Below are positions 12,140-22,639 of a stretch of 64,000 nt of DNA, in pieces. The notes below the pieces were generated by a model, which did not search any database, was not told where the DNA came from, and saw only the letters and a program-made list of their open reading frames with translations. This stretch comes from Ischnura elegans (Eukaryota > Arthropoda > Insecta > Odonata > Coenagrionidae): assembly GCF_921293095.1 (NCBI RefSeq), contig NC_060253.1:94877073-94941072 (forward strand), read 5' to 3'. The position numbers and the translations under genes are program-made. The first letter of the stretch is position 1, and the number at the start of each line of letters is the position of its first letter.

Positions 12140-13387
12140 TTAGTTTTCGACAAGTTCTCTCATCGTTTCGACGAGAGCATTCGTGTCCGAAAATATATTC
12201 CTCGCCATGTCTGCGATGTTCTTTTGTCCTTTTGTTTCTTTCAGGAAGAAAATTAGTTCAAAACTATCTAAGAATCCCTCTTGTGGATATTTTTTGAGGT
12301 AATCTTCGATGTCTTTGTATCCCCGTTCATCAGATGGGGTGGGGGTTAATCGTTTCCTTTGAGGAGACGTTTTTTCCTCCGCCCTGACGTGTTTCCTTTT
12401 TATTTGCCCTTGCCCTTGCAAGAAGCTAGTTGGTGCGAGCGCGTTGTTCTTTTGTTGTTCTTCCGTCGCTGCTTCGGTGGCGCGGGAATCGAGATAATGG
12501 TCCGTGGCAACCGATTCGTCCGAGGAGGGGTTTTTTGCGGTGGGTTGCGTAGGAAAAGGTATCGAGGGGGAGTGAGAGGTCTTGGTCTCGAGGTGTGTGT
12601 CGCTGCCGTCATCTTTGTTATGATTCTCAACGTCCGCTTCCTCGGTGGGGTGAGGTTGGAGAGGAGTGGGGGTGATAGTATTTTTACTCGGCGCTGTGAT
12701 TTGATGATCTGCGTCTCCGGGGGTGGGGGTCTTCTGTGATGCGGCCGGCATGTCATTATTCTTCTGTTTTTTTCCTTCGCTTACGCGAGAGTTGCTCGTT
12801 GCTCTGCTTCCCCTGGCCTCGTCAAGGTTCGCCTTGCATGCGGATGCAAAGTGCCCGTCTTCATTACATCTAAAGCACCGTGGATCGTTGAAATTAAAGA
12901 AAATTCGGTGCTTCGCAGGGCCGAAATCCAAAAGTAATGATTCCGGTACTATCACGCCCTCCCGTCGTACGATAAATACCTGCTTTCTCCACGACTCGAC
13001 GTGGCTCAGATCGTCTCTCTTTATTCCCACGCCGAGGGTGGTGACGGGGCTCACGACTCTTCCGATTTGAGAAATTATTTCGAGCAAATCGGGAATCGGA
13101 AATTCTGGGGGCACGTTTGAAACGACCAGCCGTTCCACTTGCTGTACCATGCGATTCGCAATTAAAAAGTTGTCCATTGTGGTTAATCCCCCCTTCTTCA
13201 TCATAAATTCGTTCAAAATTTCCTCGTTCTTCAGATAAAAACAAACGCGATCCCCGGGAAGTTTCGTCGCGTGCGTAATCTCCCTCCCGCCCACCTCTTC
13301 GGCCATCGCCTCGACGTATTGGGCTATGGGAATGCCTGGGAGGCCATTGAAAATTATTCCCGTCTTCCTTGTTGGGCCCGATTTCAA
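12140..13387 (-). CDS. LINE ORF1: nucleic-acid-binding protein with zinc knuckle
   Basis: An uninterrupted 415-codon frame upstream of ORF2. Residues 171-184 form a CX2CX4HX4C zinc knuckle (CFRCNEDGHFASAC). The N-terminal ~130 residues look like a compact RNA-binding fold, and the region after residue 190 is Ser/Thr/Pro/Lys rich and probably disordered. ORF1 proteins of this type coat the element's RNA. The coordinate start is a TTG codon at the limit I accept. The frame stays open further upstream almost to the array without an ATG, and the first ATG inside is at about codon 28, so the true start is unsure and may have been lost. Confidence 0.85.
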   Translation of the reverse strand: MKSGPTRKTGIIFNGLPGIPIAQYVEAMAEEVGGREITHATKLPGDRVCFYLKNEEILNEFMMKKGGLTTMDNFLIANRMVQQVERLVVSNVPPEFPIPDLLEIISQIGRVVSPVTTLGVGIKRDDLSHVESWRKQVFIVRREGVIVPESLLLDFGPAKHRIFFNFNDPRCFRCNEDGHFASACKANLDEARGSRATSNSRVSEGKKQKNNDMPAASQKTPTPGDADHQITAPSKNTITPTPLQPHPTEEADVENHNKDDGSDTHLETKTSHSPSIPFPTQPTAKNPSSDESVATDHYLDSRATEAATEEQQKNNALAPTSFLQGQGQIKRKHVRAEEKTSPQRKRLTPTPSDERGYKDIEDYLKKYPQEGFLDSFELIFFLKETKGQKNIADMARNIFSDTNALVETMRELVEN

Positions 13388-13473
13388 AGGTACGATTTTT
13401 TTCGTGACGAATTTAAGAGGTTGGAGTGAGCTATCGCCGTTGTTGCTTTGGGCTGGTCTGTTTTAAGTCGTTT

Positions 13474-14040
13474 TTCAACAACGACGACAACGACAACTTT
13501 TTCAGCAACGACGACAACGACAACTTTTTCAACGACAACGATAACTTTTTCAACAACGACAACGACAACTTTTTCAACAACGACAACGACAACGTTTTCA
13601 ACAAAAAACGACAACGTTTTCAACAACGACAACGACAACGTTTTCAACAACGACAACGACAACGTTTTCAACAACGACAACGTTTTCAATAACGACAACG
13701 ACAACGTTTTCAACAACGACAGCAGCAACTTTTTCAACAACGACAACAACAACTTTTTCAACAACATCAACGACAACTTTTCCAAAAACGACAACTTTTT
13801 CAACAACAAAAACGACAACTTTTTCAACAGCGACAACGACAACGACAACTTTTTCAGCAACGACAACTTTTTCAACAACGACAACGAAACTTTCCAACAA
13901 CGACAACAACAACTTTTTCAACAACGACAACGAACTTTTTCAACAACGACAACGACAACTTTTTCAACAACGACAACGACAACTTTTTCAACAACGACAA
14001 GGTCAACTTTTTCAAGAACGACAACGACAACTTGAAACGT
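13474..14040. repeat. CAACGACAACTTTTT simple array, opposite polarity
   Basis: Tandem units close to CAACAACGACAACGACAA plus CTTTTT (about 24 bp, with 12-18-bp variants) on the + strand. Read on the minus strand it becomes GTTGAAAAAGTTGTCGTT, similar in style to the left satellite on its + strand. Unit length, G/C positions and T-run length differ from the left array. The open frames on both strands (Ser-Thr-Thr-Phe or Val-Glu-Lys-Val repeats) are a by-product of triplet periodicity. Confidence 0.93.
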
Positions 14041-14045
14041 GACAA

Positions 14046-14735
14046 CGTGAAAAATAAAACATTTTAATCGTTTAATAAAAGTAATACAAACTATCAATAG
14101 AAAAGAAATTTTCACTACTGCGGACTCTACACACATTCATTCTTGTTATGGCATCCTTAAAAATTACTCATTTGAAAACAAAATGTAACTGTACACTTAT
14201 ACTTTACACAATTTTCTCAAAAGATAGGAAAACATATTTGAGATCATTATATGCTCAATTGAGAGAAGTCTCTGTTTGTTACACGTCTTCCTCTTCCAAG
14301 GCTTCTGTTCTTTTCGCCGTTTCCCTTGGGGCTTTCTGGACACTTCAATCGCACAACAAAAAATAAAAAAACGCAGAAAGAAAGAACGACCTCAAAATCA
14401 AGCAGCGAAGAAAACGTGTGACCGGCCGGCCGGAGGTGTTGCTGTTGAGGGGAGGGCCTGTGGGCTGTGGAGGAGATGGCCAAGAGGGGAGGCAAACAAG
14501 TGAAGGATGACTCGCGGAAGAGGGAATGAAGTGTTTAGGATGACTCGAACCGACTGCGCGTTACGATAAACTGGCTGGAGTGGTCATCGAATGATGGTAT
14601 TTTAAAAAAATCGAAATTTTTGAAATTAAACGACAAATATCTCCTGTATGAAACCTGGTAAAAGTACCGTCTTCGTCTCAAGGCACAGATATAACCTTTA
14701 TTACTATTCTGAGTCAGGAAACCGTTACGTACAGT
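14046..14735. repeat. 690-bp direct repeat, copy 1
   Basis: Starts at CGTGAAAAATAAAAC directly after the simple array and matches 17932-18665 with high identity at first (AATCGTTTAATAAAAG, the CTTCCTCTTCCAAGG block, the GGCCGGCCGG block), falling off after about 14540. There is no recognisable coding sequence and no clear LTR ends. It is probably an uncharacterised dispersed repeat. Confidence 0.85.
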
Positions 14736-17655
14736 CACTTTCAAAAGTCACGGCCAGCGCGAGCAACAACGTTTTCCGCTGAGCTAGAACTTCGGGTATT
14801 ACCTATGCCTTCTGCGCCTTGAATGGGTCAATTTGACTTACATGAGTCTAGCTTGTTTTAAAAAAATACCGAGACGTATCTGCGTCGCAACGCACATATA
14901 AGGAAGAAACGAAAATCGGAATTTACGCCTGAAAGAGTATTCTAAAAGATGACTCCAAAATAACATTCTAGATTATACCTTTAAAACATTATTACCAAAC
15001 GCGATCAATGCATATTGTTCTACAAAAAAACCAACAATACGGATCTATGAACTGCCTAACCGACTTTGGCACCCTTCAAAACCTATGGTTTGACACGTTG
15101 GTTGCCATGATGGCCCGACGTTTAACGCTATGACCTTTGACCCCCATTGTGACCCTCGGAGGTCAATTAGTGAATAATACGGGTATTTGGACAATACCAA
15201 TGACTTGGGCACCTTATAAAACCCATAGACCGACACCTTTGTCGGTATGCTATTCTTTTTGCCACCCTTATGACCTTGACGGTGACCTTACTAGGTCAAC
15301 GGTTGAATTTTCGTAAATAAAAGTGTTATTTCGGGTTTCTCGGATCCGAAACCCTAAGAATTGACATTTTGGTCAATGAAATTCAGACATTTTTCTATCT
15401 CGATTTTTTTTACATTGAAACCCCATAAGGCAAATTCTAATTTTTGGTTTGGACCCAAATTGTGAGGTCAAAAGATCAAAATTGTAAAATTTTGCCTACA
15501 CTCAACAAAACTTAGGACCTTTCCCCATAAGTGTGCCAATTTTCATGAACATTTCTCTATGGAAAATTACAAAAATTACAGATCAAAAATGACACACGAC
15601 CCTTTGGACAGTCTGTATATATTAATATTTTAGACGCACTGATAGGCGCATCCATCATCCGTAAGCATTGTCTTGGGATATATATTAACCTACAAATTTC
15701 TACGCGTGTCATCATACGAGAAATAAAAAATACTAATGTGCCCTAATTTATTATGCTTACTTTGCTATGATATTTACTCCAGTCGTTACTAACTATTCCC
15801 TATTTAAATAATACTTAATGTATTCCAGGTATCAGTAAGTAATTAACACATTTCTTTGTGTTCATCGAAAGTTGGAATGTCAAAATAGTTATCATAAATA
15901 TATTTTGGATGGATAAAAAACCTTCGGAAACAATAATTACATAACTTGTTTGCCACTTTCTTACCATTTTAAGGCACATTTAGCATATGTTTTATCTTTC
16001 ACCCTTTAACTGAGAGGTCAAACTAAGTCTTTCCCGTTTTGTGTTTCCTCTGCTAGAAACGGCCGTAGTTGGCGCCTGGTGATATCATGCATGACAATGT
16101 CCTCTACATTACTATGTATAATTGGTTTCCCACCAATAATAGAACTTATACTCACGTAATGAATACCTTGTGGCAGTCTTACGGGTGAACAAATACTGAT
16201 TATATTCCTACCAACACAAAACTACGCATGCATAATTTTCATCCGATAAAAATATGCGGTGTCGGGTACCCGATAACTATTTCTGCGCAATTAATGAAAG
16301 CGATATGTATTACCTACCAAATATAAAGCTTGTGATGTAGCGATTCATGGTGCGGAAACTTAGACGACGACGAAAGATGGACAAGAAAAGAATGAAGGCA
16401 ACAGAGATGAGAGTATAAAAAACAACGGAAATGGTGAGATGGACGGAGAGGAAAAAGAAACGAAGAAGTGCTATCCATAGAGGAGAGATTTGAGGTAAGG
16501 TGGGAATAGAAGGATGAAAGTAAGGATGTGGATAGAATGAAAGGGCCCTAATGCGAATGGGCATTACTGTTAATTAAAGTGGTAAGTTCAAGTTGGGAGG
16601 GGCGCAGGCGAGGTGAATCGCTAAATCTTTCATGTAATCCAGCATTATCAGGATACCTTTCATAAAAGTCATATATATACTCCCTTTTTAATTTCAGAAG
16701 GGCAGGTAAATTTTGTTTTTTCTTGACCACCATAAATGGTTGACTCACAGCCATAATGCCACGCTGATGTTGCTCGCACTATTTTTCTTGAGAGAACACC
16801 GAACAATACTAATGTAAGAGTATTCCCCAGAAAGAAAAGGACAACATTTCCTACGACACAATGCGGTCTGAAAACTTGCCATTTTTCTCAATGCCCATAA
16901 ATATCTCGCTACTTCTTTCAGTGAAAAATTATATTTATCTCCAAAGAAATTCAAGGCAATCCGATTGCACATCTGAAAAATATAATGCAAAAATTATGTT
17001 CTCTTATGAAACAATTTATTTGCCGGTGGTTTTTCTACGGAAAAATTAGAATACTACTTCTTATTTTATACTAACAGTACTGGAATAAGTTAAGGTATTC
17101 ATAATGTAGGCACCACTTGTACTCCGAATGCACTTAAACTTGGGGAGTAAATGATACTTCACTTGTAAACATTGAAAAATATCTGAAAATCCTTCGCCAT
17201 CGACACGGGTGAACGCGAGCATGGATAGAAGCCGTGTCGAAAACGACAATATTAACATTGGCGCATATATTTTCGTATTTTTATCAAGACCGTGTTGAGA
17301 AAAAAATATTGCAGCATTATGCTCGAAATTTTTCGAAAATTTTATTTGAAACGTGTGTTCAGCGTAAGTTTACATAACGGTTCGGATGTCCCTCTCACGA
17401 TGTGTTGCTCCCCAGAAAAGTCCTTGAATTTTTTCCGCTTTCTTCGATGGCTGTTCGATTGTTTGGCTGTGGGGGGGGGAGGGTTCATCGGGACCTCTGA
17501 AATCGTGCTCGGGGCTCTTGGCGAGGGTTAAAGTAGTCAACTTGCACCATTTGCACAACCAGATCAAATCAATCGGACAAGGAACGCGTTAGAGTTACGC
17601 GAAGGTCGACTTCGGAGGATAACAGAGACGGCTGTGTCAGGTATGTGGACCGACA
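14736..17655. other. no gene seen; one old tandem duplication
   Basis: AT-rich sequence without a convincing ORF, RNA gene or transposon end. At about 15050-15190 and 15191-15330 two diverged copies sit head to tail, marked by GGCACC...AAAACC...GACAC and ATGACC...GACC landmarks (offset about 142 bp). The short frames around 16300-17260 show no domain. Confidence 0.5.
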
Positions 17656-17840
17656 TTTGAAAGTGACTATGACCAGCAAAGCACAAACTGGTTAATAGAA
17701 AGGGTCTGCATCGCCTTCCGCGACAGTGCTAGGGCGCCCCATGCGAATGTGTGATGTACACCTTGTCATATTTTTATTCTTTTCACTCGTTCACTTTTTC
17801 AGATGCTATACATGTGCGTGAAGAATTGAGTTCTTGAGAA
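17656..17840. repeat. ~180-bp repeat, copy 1
   Basis: The block with GCAAAGCACAAACTGGT, CTGCATCGCCTTCCGCGAC and CAGATGCTATACATGTGCG recurs at 18660-18840. It lies just upstream of the second 690-bp repeat, while the other copy lies just downstream of it, so the 690-bp repeat is flanked by direct repeats here. Confidence 0.8.
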
Positions 17841-17931
17841 TAAAAGTTGATAATTTTTTTGTTATGCGGTGTGTAACCTTATGCGTAACAATGCGAAAAA
17901 CATGAAGTTTTATCTAACCATGTTATCAATT

Positions 17932-18665
17932 CGTGAAAAATAAAACATTTTAATCGTTTAATAAAAGTAATACAAACTATCAATAGAAAAGAAATTTTCA
18001 CTACTACGGACTCGACACACATTCATTCATGTTATGGCATCCTTAAAAATTACTCATTTTAAAACAAAATGTAACTGTACACTTGTATTTCACACAATTC
18101 TCTAAAAAGATAGGAAAACATATTTGAGAACATTTTATGTAATTTTGACATAAGTCTCTGTTTGTCGCACGTTTTCCTCTTCCAAGGCTTCTGTTCTTTT
18201 CGACGGCGCCGTTTCCCTTGGGGCTTGATAGACACTTCCATCGCACCACCAAAAATAAAAAAGGCGAAGAAAGAAAGAACGACCTCAAAATCAAGCAGCG
18301 AAGAAAACGTGTGACCGGCCGGCCGGAGGTGTTGCTGTTGAGGGGAGGGCCCATAGAGTTTATATTACTAGAGTAGAGTATTTATGGGAGGGCCTGTGGG
18401 ATGTGGAGGAGATGGCCAAGAGGGGAGGCAAACAAGTGAAGGATGACTCGCGGAAGAGGGAATGAAGTGTTTAGGATGACACGAAACGACTGCGCGTATT
18501 CGAAAAACTGGCTGCAATGGTCATTCAATGATGGTCATTGAAAAAAAATGAAATTCTTGAAATCAAGCGTCAAATATCTCGTGTAGGAAACCTGGTAAAA
18601 GACCCGTCTTCTCTCAAGGCACAGATTTAACCTTTTTTACGATTCTGAGTCGACAAACCGCCACG
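17932..18665. repeat. 690-bp direct repeat, copy 2
   Basis: Second copy of 14046-14735 at an offset of 3886. It carries an extra ~43-bp segment at about 18347-18389 that copy 1 lacks. The segment has short inverted ends (CCCATA...TATGGG) and is bordered by a repeated GGGAGGGCC. Confidence 0.85.
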
Positions 18666-18840
18666 TTCCTATGACGAGCGAAGCACAAACTGGTGAACGG
18701 AAAGGTTCTGCATCGCCTTCCGCGACCGTGCTAGTGCGCCCCCTGTGAATGTGTGCGATGAACACTTTGTCATATTTCAATTCTTTTCACTCGTTCACTT
18801 GTTCAGATGCTATACATGTGCGTGCGACCAAAGTTTCAAG
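18660..18840. repeat. ~180-bp repeat, copy 2
   Basis: Diverged copy of 17656-17840 (same landmarks, about 85-90 percent alike by eye), directly after the second 690-bp repeat. Confidence 0.75.
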
Positions 18841-19259
18841 ATTGAAAACTCAGTGTTTATCCTCTGCTATCACTCCATTCTGCTGAGCTTCGAGGAATTC
18901 GCACTTCAATTGGACGAGGAAGCATAGGCCGTGATGCATCGCACGCGAAGCTAATGGCTACTGGAACCGAAAAAATAACGAGGAAAATGTGGTCAAAAAT
19001 TTCCTCTTCAGTGAAATGCCGGAATGGTTATGGAAGGCAGAAGAAGTTTAAAATTCCAACAAATAACTAAACGCTTAAGAATTCAATGGTAATGGGAAAT
19101 ACTCCACACCACACACGATTATCTGAAGATTTTCTGAAATTATAAAAACGTGCACATTATGTGCGCAAAATTCAATCATCCATCAATCAAGATTTGATCC
19201 GTACAGCCACTGATCCTTAGCGAGACATTTTTTACCCACTACTAGGCCACAGGAACGAT

Positions 19260-19885
19260 TGGATGTTTCAATTCCAGATCACAGTAATGTTCACAGATAT
19301 CCCGACGAGGGTAAATTCATTATTCATAGGTGAAAAGTGGGCGATAATTGAGAAAGAATTCATAGTTGGGTCATTTACGAGTTGTCTTACTGCGACGTAC
19401 GTGATTAAGGTTCCCCCGGTACAAGGGGTATATAGTTTTAAAATGTCTGGTTGTACACGTAAAGTCATGTGCCATTCTCTGGGCCTCATACTCGGTTCTG
19501 CGAAATTTCAATGATCAGAAAAACGTCCCCATTCTGCGTGTGCAATACCTTATCATCCGTCACAAAGATTTGATTCGAGGAATCTTTGTTTCATAGCATG
19601 TTACGTAACCCACAAGTACAAAGAAACAATTGCGCTCCCTCGCTATTCAATTGTCCACTTTGTTCGACTTATTTTTTCGAAATCATGACTTTTTGTTCAC
19701 ATATGTTCCAACGAGAGTAAACTGCATTCCGGGTGAAATTTGGGCGAAAGGATAAGTAGTAAATTTATGAGCATTAATACGCAGTCGGATTTGTTACACG
19801 CTGCTAAACCACGACGCGAGTAATATTTCCCCGGTAGAAGGGGTGTGTTCTTTGAATATTAAACGGAGGATATCATCAACTGTTG
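19260..19885. repeat. ancient ~450-bp tandem duplication
   Basis: The segment near 19286-19440 (GTTCACAGATATCCCGACG, GAAAAGTGGGCG, CCCCCGGTACAAGGGG) is mirrored in order at about 19697-19845 (GTTCACATATGTTCCAACG, GAAATTTGGGCG, CCCCGGTAGAAGGGG). The copies are strongly diverged. No coding potential was recognised. Confidence 0.6.
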
Positions 19886-20559
19886 ACACCAAGTCAAAAG
19901 AAGGATATCGTCAGCCAAGAAAACCTTTCCATTAAAGAAACATCACGTAGTTAATTTAAGGGTTCGTGATACGTTGGTGGGTCCCCAAAAGGCCCTAAGT
20001 TAAGCCATGGGCAGTTAGTTCGCTGATAGTAAGTTGCATTAGTGTTCGATGCGGGGAAGAAAATGCTGATTAGTTTTCTTCAAAGTGTGCTATGATACAT
20101 GGTTTTGATAGTGGACACTAAGGATATGGTAAATGACGAAATATATATATAGTTGCATGTGTGTGATCTTGGAAGAGGGTCACGAGAACTCGGTGGGCCG
20201 GCATAAAACTGTAGAAAAACACCACACGATGTCAAATATATATCAAAATAGCCGATGGAAAAAAGATCAAAATGGGAAAGTATTTCATTTAACGCAATCG
20301 CCTCCTAAAAAAATTGGACGGCATTAAATATGGCAGAACCGTTTTCACGAAAATAGTCACTGGAACAAAAGTATCCATGGACCACAAAACAAATATAAAA
20401 ACCAAAACAAATAAATAATGAGCACTCGTATATGATAAATGTATATATAAATAAATGAATATATAGATAAATGGGAGTATATGACAGCACAAATCCTAAC
20501 AAAAGGCAAAATTCATATATCGTTTACTCAGGCAACATCTCTTCATGCAGAATATTATA

Positions 20560-20686
20560 GAAGAAAAAACGTCATTCGTAAAAGTGTTGGCGATCTGAAT
20601 AGTATGCACTTCTAAGAATAGAAAGTAAGAGGTGGAAATATTTGAAAATGAAGTTATGCTTGTAGTCATGGCTGCATCAACAAGGT
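20560..20686. repeat. diverged repeat beside the TIR element, copy 1
   Basis: Shares order and many bases with about 22720-22835 (CGTAAAAGTGTT, GAAAATG, AGTCATG, TGCAGCAACAAGGT-type end). The TIR element at 20689 begins right after it. Function is unknown. Confidence 0.5.
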
Positions 20687-20688
20687 AA

Positions 20689-21923
20689 AGCCGTGTCCCA
20701 ATTGGCCATTTGGCTATGCCAATTCCAGGATTTAGCCATGACGCCATCTTGGAAGGATGTCCCAACTCGTTAGCCAGCATAAGGGAGGGAATTTAGGCAG
20801 CTAACGCGGCCGCCAGATTTAGGCATCGAGGAGTGCATCCTTCGCCCGACTTTTCCCATGATTCAAAGCGAGCAAAGCGTCTTCAGGAGAAAGGGCATCA
20901 TGGCTGTCAACAAGGGATAGTACTTGTTTGCAAGTAGTGTTGATATTTTGAGACTTGTTCGAATAATTATTAATTTTTATTTTGTTTATAATAATGAAAT
21001 TGCGTTAATGGAAGTGTAAGGATTACGGAGAAATTAATTAATGAGAAGGCGGCGTTAATTTTAATGCTAATTAATGTTTGTATGCTTCTTATGTATGTAT
21101 ATGTTATTTTATAACTTTTAATACCGATCACATGTTATCTTTTGCTACCGTTTACTTTTTTAACGTGTTAAATAATGCGTATTTATGTAACACTATGTCT
21201 AAATTATTATTTAACACTTTTTCTACATTAGGTTAACACCCGTAAGAATAAACAATTATTATTATATGTTATTGGACAAAGTCCCGAAATTGGAATCGGA
21301 ATAAGTAACAACATTTAAAATCAATAGTGATTATAAGATATGATACCGAAACCTGATTTATGTACGAATACCATACTTTAAATAAATTTTGAAAATAATT
21401 CCCAAGTCAGACGGTGACCGTTTGAATAGACGAAATAGACCTGTTCTTAATAATATAAAACTAGAAATTAAATTGCTAAAATATAGGGAATTCGAAAAAG
21501 TACTTGGTTGAGAGACGATTGAAATATTACAAACCAATTAAAAGGAATATACGCTAACATTTCGCCACAAATTTAGCTAAAACCACTTTAACAAAACCAT
21601 ACGGAACTAAAAATACGAATTTGAAAGTATACCCCTACTTTACTATTACAAAAAGGTTGTCTAAGATACTAAAATTATGATTAAATACTCTTCTCCGACA
21701 TCTAATACTCAAAATCACTTGACACATCATATTTTAACAATTTAGGGTGGGTTTTGTTCATCATTTGTTCAAATCATTCCGATTATCTCTTGTTTTGCAT
21801 TGGCCTAGTGCCCAGTAGATGGCAGCACCTGCGTAAGGATGTCCCAATTCATGCTCCCTTGTGGTTGGCTGCCTAGAATCTGGCTGGCTAAATACATGAT
21901 GCCTAACGAGTTGGGACACGGCT
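20689..21923. mobile_element. non-autonomous TIR element, Harbinger-like
   Basis: Perfect 13-bp terminal inverted repeats (AGCCGTGTCCCAA at 20689; TTGGGACACGGCT ending at 21923) are flanked on both sides by TAA (20686-20688, 21924-21926). A 3-bp TAA/TTA target duplication is typical of PIF/Harbinger elements. Extra internal copies of the GTCCCAA core lie near both ends (about 20760 and 21840). The 1235-bp interior is AT-rich and has no transposase, so it would need a transposase from elsewhere. Confidence 0.82.
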
Positions 21924-22069
21924 TAAACCTTTAAAATAACAAAAAACACTAACAGCAAAGCTCCGCGAAAGACTTCGAGTTAGAATAATTTGATCGTATT
22001 TTCAACCATATTTTGCAGAACATTGTGTTTTCTTTTCTTATTACGCAGACAATCAAAGGGGGCAAGTCG

Positions 22070-22625
22070 TGTGGAATTTATATAAGGAATATTTGAGGCA
22101 GAGCTCTGAAGAAATTAGGATTCGTCAAGCGTATTGTGGGAATATTTTCGAATGAGAAAGTAAAAGAAAGGTGCTTTTTCGCACTCGTCCTACCGCACCT
22201 TGAATATGCAGCGACATCAAATGTTATCCGGTGCAGAAAAACTTCATCCGCGAACTGAATAAACTATAAAGGAAGACTGCGAGACAAGTGAAAAACTGCT
22301 ACGGGCGTACAGACAGCGTTACCCAGATGTTAAGCGAATTAGGCTGGGAGCCGCTAGAGACTCGGAGGCTGCGCGCTAGGCTTACATTGCTTGAACAATT
22401 GAGAATGGATATATCTTTAAGAGCGACACAGAGAACATAATATTAGAGCCACACTATATTTCCAGGTCGCACAGAAACGATAAAATTAGAAAATATTTTG
22501 CCGAACGGATAGATATGCGAATTTGCTTTTACCCACTCATTTCGGACTTTAATAAATGCTAGGCGTAACTCTGTTTGAAAATTCACTTTTAATATATAAG
22601 CGTCTGGTGTCCTAACACCCCTAAT
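22070..22625 (+). mobile_element. CR1/Jockey-type LINE 3' end
   Basis: With small frame slips, the + strand reads as the C-terminal part of a LINE reverse transcriptase protein: KLGFVKRIVGIFS-like, then VKERCFFALVLPHLEYAA, then LSELGWEPLETRRLRARL. The 3' end reads GTGTCCTAACACCCC, as in the copies at 33901 and 41108. Truncated and inactive. Confidence 0.8.
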
Positions 22626-22639
22626 ACGAAAACAAACCT

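Larger units (their letters stand above)
8229..13470 (-). mobile_element. L1/Tx1-like LINE, near full length, inactive
   Basis: A two-ORF non-LTR retrotransposon reads on the minus strand: ORF1 with a zinc knuckle, then ORF2 with apurinic-type endonuclease, reverse transcriptase and a C-terminal Cys-rich part, then a ~270-bp 3' UTR ending in an (AAT)n/poly(A) tail (TTA repeats on + at 8232-8261). The RT resembles the L1/Tx1 group (spacing around KKAPGIDGL and GLDQKGAFDKVRHDF) more than CR1 or Jockey; this clade call is from memory. GC content is clearly higher than in the flanks. The 5' end is placed where non-repeat sequence gives way to the array at about 13470. ORF2 carries one frameshift and three in-frame stops, so the copy is dead but young enough to read through. 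Confidence 0.92.

Noticed and set aside
8355-13244. Plus-strand frames across the LINE (for example 9041-9616 and 12359-12739)
   Set aside because: They are shadows of the minus-strand LINE ORFs in GC-rich sequence.
13384-14136. Open frames with Ser-Thr-Phe or Val-Glu-Lys repeats in the right simple array
   Set aside because: Same cause: triplet-like repeat with few stops; the frames end at the array borders.
14046-18665. The 690-bp direct repeats as LTRs of one retrovirus-like element
   Set aside because: No TG...CA ends, primer-binding site or gag/pol motif between them, and the copies diverge toward one end.
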